This document shows positions 42,190-46,101 of a stretch of 46,101 nt of DNA, one piece after another; position 1 is the first letter of the stretch, and each line of letters starts with the position of its first letter. This DNA is from Nitrospinae bacterium AH_259_B05_G02_I21 (GTDB lineage Bacteria > JADFOP01), in contig JALLOF010000014.1 in NCBI GenBank assembly GCA_027717595.1, positions 1 through 46,101 on the forward strand, read 5' to 3'. The notes below the pieces were generated by a model. It saw only the letters and a program-made list of their open reading frames with translations, was not told where the DNA came from and made no database searches. The position numbers and the translations under genes were made by a program.

Positions 42190-42420
42190 TTAATTACTTT
42201 TCCTCTTTCGCTGTAACAAAGGAAATCGGTGCCGGAGTCGAAGGCTGAAGGTGTAGGCGAACGTGGCGAGCAAGACGAGATGAAGCCACAAGGCCGAAGC
42301 ACCAATCGCTCCCGACGCATCTAAGGTGATCAAGCTCAACGGAATCAAGAGCAAGCCGACAATAAAGGCCAAGCCCCACAACCAGTCCAGGAAAATCTCA
42401 AAGCGGCGAGAAGTACCCAT
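42190..42420 (-). CDS. Small two-helix membrane protein leading the Idr-like operon
   Basis: A 76-residue protein with two hydrophobic segments (about 15-35, WGLAFIVGLLLIPLSLITL, and 43-60, ALWLHLVLLATFAYTFSL) and a basic tail (RLRHRFPLLQRKRKSN). It is the first gene after the FNR/DNR promoter at 42505-42546, 74 bp before the first peroxidase gene. I do not recognise a family. It may be a membrane anchor or quinol/cytochrome-linked component for the periplasmic enzymes, but that is inference from position only. Confidence 0.65.
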   Translation of the reverse strand: MGTSRRFEIFLDWLWGLAFIVGLLLIPLSLITLDASGAIGASALWLHLVLLATFAYTFSLRLRHRFPLLQRKRKSN

Positions 42421-42504
42421 TTTTACTAACCAAGAGCTCTCGCTCTCACCTCGGAACCCTCATTAGGAGCCAACCTGGATGGCTCCAACTATGGTCTTCC
42501 AATA

Positions 42505-42546
42505 AAAGTATGTTCGCCCTCCCGTTTGAGCCTTGACTTAAGTCAA
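42505..42546 (-). promoter_or_regulatory. FNR/DNR-type box and -10 element for the Idr-like operon
   Basis: TTGACTTAAGTCAA (42533-42546) is a perfect palindrome of the TTGAC-N4-GTCAA class. On the minus strand, 22 bp later, is TACTTT (42510-42505), a fair -10, placing the box near -41.5. The start would be near 42498, giving a leader of about 78 bases before the first gene. The box overlaps the last codons of the Rrf2 gene. The same geometry is found upstream of ric. Confidence 0.75.
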
Positions 42547-43028
42547 GAGAATGCATTTTCTTGTCGGATCAAGGGAGGGAGCCCCCCGGCCGGCGCGCCG
42601 TCCGCGTAGGTGGGGCCCGCGATATCGGCGATTGTCGTCGATTCAAGGAAATCTATGTACTGCTCCCGGACCTGCTTAAAGGCATCATGCGCGGTGCAGG
42701 GATTATCGTCGGAGCACTTACGACCCCCTCCGAAAAAGCAGTCCGGCCGGGCTGTGACCCCGTCAAACAGCTCGACGACGTCGATGAGGGGGATCTGATC
42801 GGCGGACCGGACGAGACGGTATCCGCCGCCCCGTCCACGACTCGCTTGCAGGATGCCCGCCCTGCTCAGGGTTCCCAAGATTTTCGAGAGGTAGTTGAGG
42901 GGGACCCCAGCTCTCGAGGAAAGGTCGCGAGCCAAAATCGGCTCCCTGGTTTCCGGGGAGGTGGGATTGGTCACGGCAGCAATGCTGGCTATGGCACGAA
43001 GAGCATGCTCGGACGTTGCAGAAATCAT
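42543..43028 (-). CDS. Rrf2-family regulator with a three-cysteine cluster motif (IscR/NsrR-like)
   Basis: A 161-residue protein. The winged helix is at residues 1-75 (SEHALRAIASIAAV, RAGVPLNYLSKILGTLSRAGI, ASRGRGGGYRLVR). Residues 97-111 hold CFFGGGRKCSDDNPC, a C-x7-C-x5-C motif followed by His114, similar to the [2Fe-2S] site of IscR but with longer spacing between the first two cysteines; NsrR, the NO sensor, has a related trio. It lies upstream of the Idr-like operon on the same strand. It could sense NO, redox state or Fe-S supply. Its own promoter region has tandem repeats. Confidence 0.9.
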   Translation of the reverse strand: MISATSEHALRAIASIAAVTNPTSPETREPILARDLSSRAGVPLNYLSKILGTLSRAGILQASRGRGGGYRLVRSADQIPLIDVVELFDGVTARPDCFFGGGRKCSDDNPCTAHDAFKQVREQYIDFLESTTIADIAGPTYADGAPAGGLPPLIRQENAFS

Positions 43029-43061
43029 GGTAGCCTTATTTAATACTTGATTTATTCATCG

Positions 43062-43081
43062 ATTTATCTATATTTATCTAT
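43062..43081. repeat. Tandem 10-bp repeat upstream of the Rrf2 gene
   Basis: ATTTATCTAT occurs twice in a row (43062-43071, 43072-43081), with related AT-rich sequence on both sides. It lies 34 bp upstream of the Rrf2 start, where an autoregulatory operator or the -10/-35 elements would be expected. Confidence 0.5.
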
Positions 43082-43272
43082 ATTAATAAGTGCCTTTAGA
43101 TCTGATGTCAATAGGGTCGGTGCATTTTTCCACATTCATGAGTCCTCGTGTCACCACACGAGCGGCCGCCCATAGAGGAGGTTGAATGACGCCTCTCATC
43201 GATGGTTTGTTTTGCGTTGCTAAGAATCTTAGGGTTTCCGTGTCCGATCCCTGCGCATTGCGGCGCCTCTAC

Positions 43273-43336
43273 TGCACTGGTTCGTTAGAGGGTATACACA
43301 TAATAACGTGCTTTCTCTGCCCAGGTTACCAGTGCA
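43273..43336. other. Inverted repeat in the leader region of the sirohaem reductase
   Basis: TGCACTGGT (43273-43281) and ACCAGTGCA (43328-43336) are perfect 9-bp inverted copies separated by 46 bases. The 428-bp gap between the divergent Rrf2 and reductase genes otherwise shows only the AT-rich repeats near the Rrf2 start. It may be an operator pair or a stem of a structured leader. Confidence 0.4.
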
Positions 43337-43456
43337 ATCGACAGCCTTGATAGTGAGGAAGAACGTGGGGATCCCACATCGATCTTGAGCCCGTGCTAGC
43401 TAGCAGACGGATTGTTGGACCGACTGGAGATTTATTCTCAAGAAGGAGATGGGGAT

Positions 43457-45598
43457 ATGAGCGAGGAGCATCGTTCTTTCTTTGCCTCAGACAGAGAGGC
43501 GCTCGCGCCCGAGATTGAGCGTGAGATTCAGATTTTCGAGGTCGAGATCGAGCGCCTGAAGCGCGGAAAAATATCAGAAGAGCATTTCAAGCACTTCCGC
43601 CTGAACCACGGCATCTACGGCCAGCGGCAGCCCGGCGTCCATATGGTGCGCGTGAAGATTCCCTCGGGGTTGCTCAACGCAATCCAGCTCGAGATGTTGG
43701 CCGAAATCAGCGAGAACTTCGGCCACGGCTTGGCTCATGTCACCACTAGGCAGGACATTCAATATCACTTTGTCCAGCTGGATGATGTCCCGACCATCAT
43801 GCGCCGGTTGGCTTCGGTGGGGCTCACTACGAGAGAGGCCTGCGGCAACACGGTCCGGAACGTCACCGCCTGCTCCTTGAGCGGGGTCTGCCCCGATGAA
43901 ACCTTCGATGTGACGCCCATCGCTCGGGCTACGACTAATGCCTTCCTCCGCCACCCGCTCACCCAGCAGCTCGGCCGCAAGTTCAAGATTGCCTTCTCCG
44001 GCTGCGCCGACAAGCCCTGCGGGCTCGCCCACATGCACGACATCGGCCACATTGCCAGGACCCGCGAGGTGGACGGACGAACCCAGTACGGCTTCGAGGT
44101 CTGGGTCGGCGGTGGCCTGGGTGCGCAGCCCCATCCAGCCAAGCTCTACAGTGAGTTCGTCCCGGTGGAAGAGCTCATCCTGCACCAAGCGGGGATTCTC
44201 TCGGTCTTTCACAAAGAGGGCGAGCGGAAAAACCGCAATAAAGCTCGGCTGAAGTTTCTGGTCGAGAAGCTGGGGATCGAGGAGTTCCGCCGTCGAGTGC
44301 ACGAAGAGATTGAGCAGCTCCGGAGCGACCCTTATTGGTTCTCACGGCCTCTGGTGGTGCGGCGAGGAGAGGAATTGCCCGCTCTGCCCGACGGGCTGCC
44401 CGGAAAGTCGGGCACCTCACCAGCCTTCGAGCTTTGGTGCTCCACCAACGTCACCCCCCAGAGGCAAGAGGGCTTTTGCGCCGTCTACATTACCTTACCC
44501 ATCGGCGACATTAGCCCCGAGCAGCTCAGGGCCGTGGCTTTCATCATTAGGCGGTTCAACGGCGAGAACCTTCGGACGACCGTCGAGCAAAACTTCCTCA
44601 TGCGGTGGGTGCGCCGGTCCGACCTGTGGGAACTCTACCAGGCGCTTGACGAAGCAGGGCTGGCCGAGCCGGGCGCCGAGACGTTGCTCGACATCACCGC
44701 CTGCCCCGGCGCCGACACCTGCATGCTCGGGATTACTTCCTCTAAGAGCCTCGCGCTAAGGCTGCGGGAGATGCTTGCGTCTAACGGCCCTGAGCCTGAG
44801 GCCCTCCCCGAAGAGTTTCGCGACCTCTCCATCAAGGTCAGCGGATGCCCGAACAGCTGCGGTCAGCACCACGTGGCCAACATCGGCTTTTTCGGCTCCT
44901 CCCAACGTGTTGGCAGCCACGTGGTGCCCAACTACCAACTGTTCCTGGGTGGGCAGAAGTCGGAAAACGCCAACTCGTTCGGCCTGGCCACTTTGAAGAT
45001 CCCGGCTAAGAACATCCCAGCGGTAGTAGAACACTTGGTGGGCCGCTACCGGGACGAGAGGAGCGACGGTGAGAGCTTTAACGAGTGGGCCGAGCGGGTG
45101 GGCAAGAAAGACATCCGCGATGGGCTGGCCCATCTACGGGAGGGCCGTGACATCAGCGAGCAGCCCGACTTCTACGTCGATTGGGGTGAAGAGGAACCGT
45201 TCAGCGTGGGGGTCGGAACGGGCGAGTGCGCCGGCCAATTGGTCCCCGAGGTGGAGCTGAAGTTGGGCGAGGCGGAGCGGGAGCTCTTTGAAGCCAACCT
45301 ACAATACGAACAAGGGAAGTATACACAGGCAGCTCAAATGGCATATCAAGCCATGACGACGGCCGCACGCGCTCTCCTTATCACCGAGGGCGTGGAGGAG
45401 TCAGCTGTGAAAGCGGCCCAGGAAGCGTTTCGCACTCGCTTTGTGGAGGCAGGACGGGTCTTCGCTGGCTCGGCCAACTACTTCGTCCAGGCTGAACCGG
45501 TGGAGCGTGAGATTACGGATAAAGACGACGCCTATCAGCGGGTGGACAAGGCCTCCCTCTTCGTCGACGAATGTCAGATGGCTTACAGTCGAATGTAA
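43457..45598 (+). CDS. Sirohaem [4Fe-4S] nitrite/sulfite reductase with C-terminal HEPN-like domain
   Basis: A 713-residue protein from the ATG at 43457, with AAGGAG about 9 bases upstream; an upstream in-frame TTG is less likely. The first 560 residues contain two ferredoxin-like/sirohaem halves. The cluster ligands are ACPGADTC (Cys416, 422) and SGCPNSC (Cys464, 468). The first half has RQDIQYHFVQLDD, ACGNTVRNVTACSLSGVCP and SGCADKPCGL. Residues 600-713 form an additional helical domain (LGEAERELFEANLQYEQGKYTQ, AYQAMTTAARALLITEG, AFRTRFVEAG) resembling HEPN domains. The usual HEPN RNase motif (RxxxxxH) is not seen. Nitrite versus sulfite cannot be decided from motifs. Confidence 0.9.
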   Translation: MSEEHRSFFASDREALAPEIEREIQIFEVEIERLKRGKISEEHFKHFRLNHGIYGQRQPGVHMVRVKIPSGLLNAIQLEMLAEISENFGHGLAHVTTRQDIQYHFVQLDDVPTIMRRLASVGLTTREACGNTVRNVTACSLSGVCPDETFDVTPIARATTNAFLRHPLTQQLGRKFKIAFSGCADKPCGLAHMHDIGHIARTREVDGRTQYGFEVWVGGGLGAQPHPAKLYSEFVPVEELILHQAGILSVFHKEGERKNRNKARLKFLVEKLGIEEFRRRVHEEIEQLRSDPYWFSRPLVVRRGEELPALPDGLPGKSGTSPAFELWCSTNVTPQRQEGFCAVYITLPIGDISPEQLRAVAFIIRRFNGENLRTTVEQNFLMRWVRRSDLWELYQALDEAGLAEPGAETLLDITACPGADTCMLGITSSKSLALRLREMLASNGPEPEALPEEFRDLSIKVSGCPNSCGQHHVANIGFFGSSQRVGSHVVPNYQLFLGGQKSENANSFGLATLKIPAKNIPAVVEHLVGRYRDERSDGESFNEWAERVGKKDIRDGLAHLREGRDISEQPDFYVDWGEEEPFSVGVGTGECAGQLVPEVELKLGEAERELFEANLQYEQGKYTQAAQMAYQAMTTAARALLITEGVEESAVKAAQEAFRTRFVEAGRVFAGSANYFVQAEPVEREITDKDDAYQRVDKASLFVDECQMAYSRM

Positions 45599-45612
45599 GC
45601 GGTCGCTTCCCT

Positions 45613-45633
45613 CAGAAGGAGGCGGCCTTTCTG
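45613..45633. terminator. Possible short hairpin between convergent genes
   Basis: CAGAAGG (45613-45619) and CCTTTCTG (45626-45633) pair with one bulged T just after the reductase stop and near the end of the convergent transporter gene. There is no long T-tract, so the terminator call is weak. Confidence 0.3.
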
Positions 45634-45637
45634 ATGA

Positions 45638-46101
45638 CTACTCCTCTCGCCTTTTGTTCTGAGAACGGCTGAAGCCAATACGATACCGCTCAGAGACAAG
45701 TGCTAAAAGTGTCCCGACAATCATTCCTATTAGAAATCCATACGGCAATCCAACCGCTATCAACCCGACTAACAAAGCGATCGAGAGGTGAGCCCTCGAA
45801 TCAACGGTGTCTGCTATTAACCTCATCAGTGTCAATCCTTCAAAAAATAAGATCACCCCTAAAATGGGAAGGGGAAAGATCGTGATGACCCCACTAAAAC
45901 TGCTACTAAAGAAAAGCCCCAGCAATAGATACATTGAGCCGTAAATTACAACGGAGCCGCCCGTTCGCCCTCCGAAAGCATAATGCCCCGCCATGCCGCC
46001 AGAGCCGTGACAGACAGGGACCCCACTCATAAATGGGGCGACGATGTTCATCAATGAATAGGTCAGGCCAATTTTACGTACCGTGATTTCTCTTTCAGGG
46101 A
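45638..46101 (-). CDS. MOT1-type molybdate/sulfate transporter, C-terminal part (runs off the window)
   Basis: The frame is open to the right edge (translation begins PEREITVRKIGLTYSL), so only the last 154 residues are seen. The segment MNIVAPFMSGVPVCHGSGG followed by AGHYAFGGRTGGSVV is the signature of the MFS_MOT1 putative sulfate/molybdate transporter family. Four to five membrane segments follow, then a basic tail. An internal ATG at 46054 is not the true start. A molybdate-uptake role fits the nearby Mo enzyme; sulfate uptake would fit the adjacent sirohaem reductase. Confidence 0.85.
   Translation of the reverse strand, partial: PEREITVRKIGLTYSLMNIVAPFMSGVPVCHGSGGMAGHYAFGGRTGGSVVIYGSMYLLLGLFFSSSFSGVITIFPLPILGVILFFEGLTLMRLIADTVDSRAHLSIALLVGLIAVGLPYGFLIGMIVGTLLALVSERYRIGFSRSQNKRREE

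Noticed and set aside
42117-42320. N-terminal extension of the first peroxidase
   Set aside because: It overlaps the small membrane protein gene, and a clear signal peptide begins at the ATG at 42116.

Overview
The window is GC-rich bacterial chromosome from a Gram-negative-type organism: it has Tat- and Sec-exported redox proteins, periplasmic di-haem cytochromes, an isc operon and a full-length two-domain GlnE. The anaerobic redox content suggests an uncultivated soil, groundwater or subsurface lineage of the Methylomirabilota, Rokubacteria, Nitrospinota or Tectomicrobia kind. That is a guess from gene content; nothing here fixes the taxonomy.

Layout. (1) 1-11143: gene debris at the left edge (an oxidoreductase-like fragment and a transposase tail), an M16 zinc peptidase, then a surface-polysaccharide or secondary-metabolite neighbourhood: methyltransferase, Wzx-like flippase, GT-C-like membrane protein, about 1 kb of decayed sequence, an apparently inactive NodB-fold protein, a small membrane protein, a NodU/TobZ-type carbamoyltransferase and DUF5989. 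(2) 11144-13440: a non-coding stretch with a phased array of GTGTCTAA-type sites, a promoter and a strongly base-paired RNA candidate, then an XRE regulator translationally coupled to radC, a duplicated radC tail with dispersed repeats, and tRNA-Val(CAC). (3) 13397-19680: a decayed integrated element inserted at the tRNA 3' end: integrase, excisionase-like protein, DUF3631 helicase-like ATPase, toprim primase, a truncated terminase large subunit, two cysteine-rich small proteins and a terminase-small-like protein. (4) 19859-28477: chromosomal housekeeping: glnE, a putative manganese exporter, a HydG-like radical SAM protein, aconitase and a ferritin-like DUF6306 protein. (5) 28490-36451: a nitrosative/oxidative-stress and Fe-S block: Ric di-iron repair protein, a small haem-copper-oxidase-like membrane protein, a SPASM radical SAM protein, an IscX-hemerythrin fusion, and fdx, hscA, hscB, iscU, iscS. 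(6) 36473-43028: an AioBA-family molybdoenzyme with a Rieske subunit, two di-haem cytochrome c peroxidases and a 76-residue membrane protein, followed by an Rrf2 regulator. The combination A + B + two peroxidases matches the known iodate reductase (Idr) cluster rather than an ordinary arsenite oxidase operon. (7) 43457-46101: a sirohaem nitrite/sulfite reductase with a C-terminal HEPN-like domain, and the end of a MOT1-type molybdate/sulfate transporter.

How it fits together. Two perfect FNR/DNR-type palindromes (TTGAC-N4-GTCAA) lie upstream of ric and of the Idr-like operon, each 21-22 bp before a plausible -10 element, the geometry of class II FNR-family activation. This ties Fe-S repair, NO/peroxide defence and a Mo-dependent anaerobic respiration into one inferred oxygen- or NO-responsive regulon. 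The isc operon supplies clusters for the Mo enzyme, Rieske protein, radical SAM proteins and sirohaem reductase, and the transporter at the right edge could supply molybdate.
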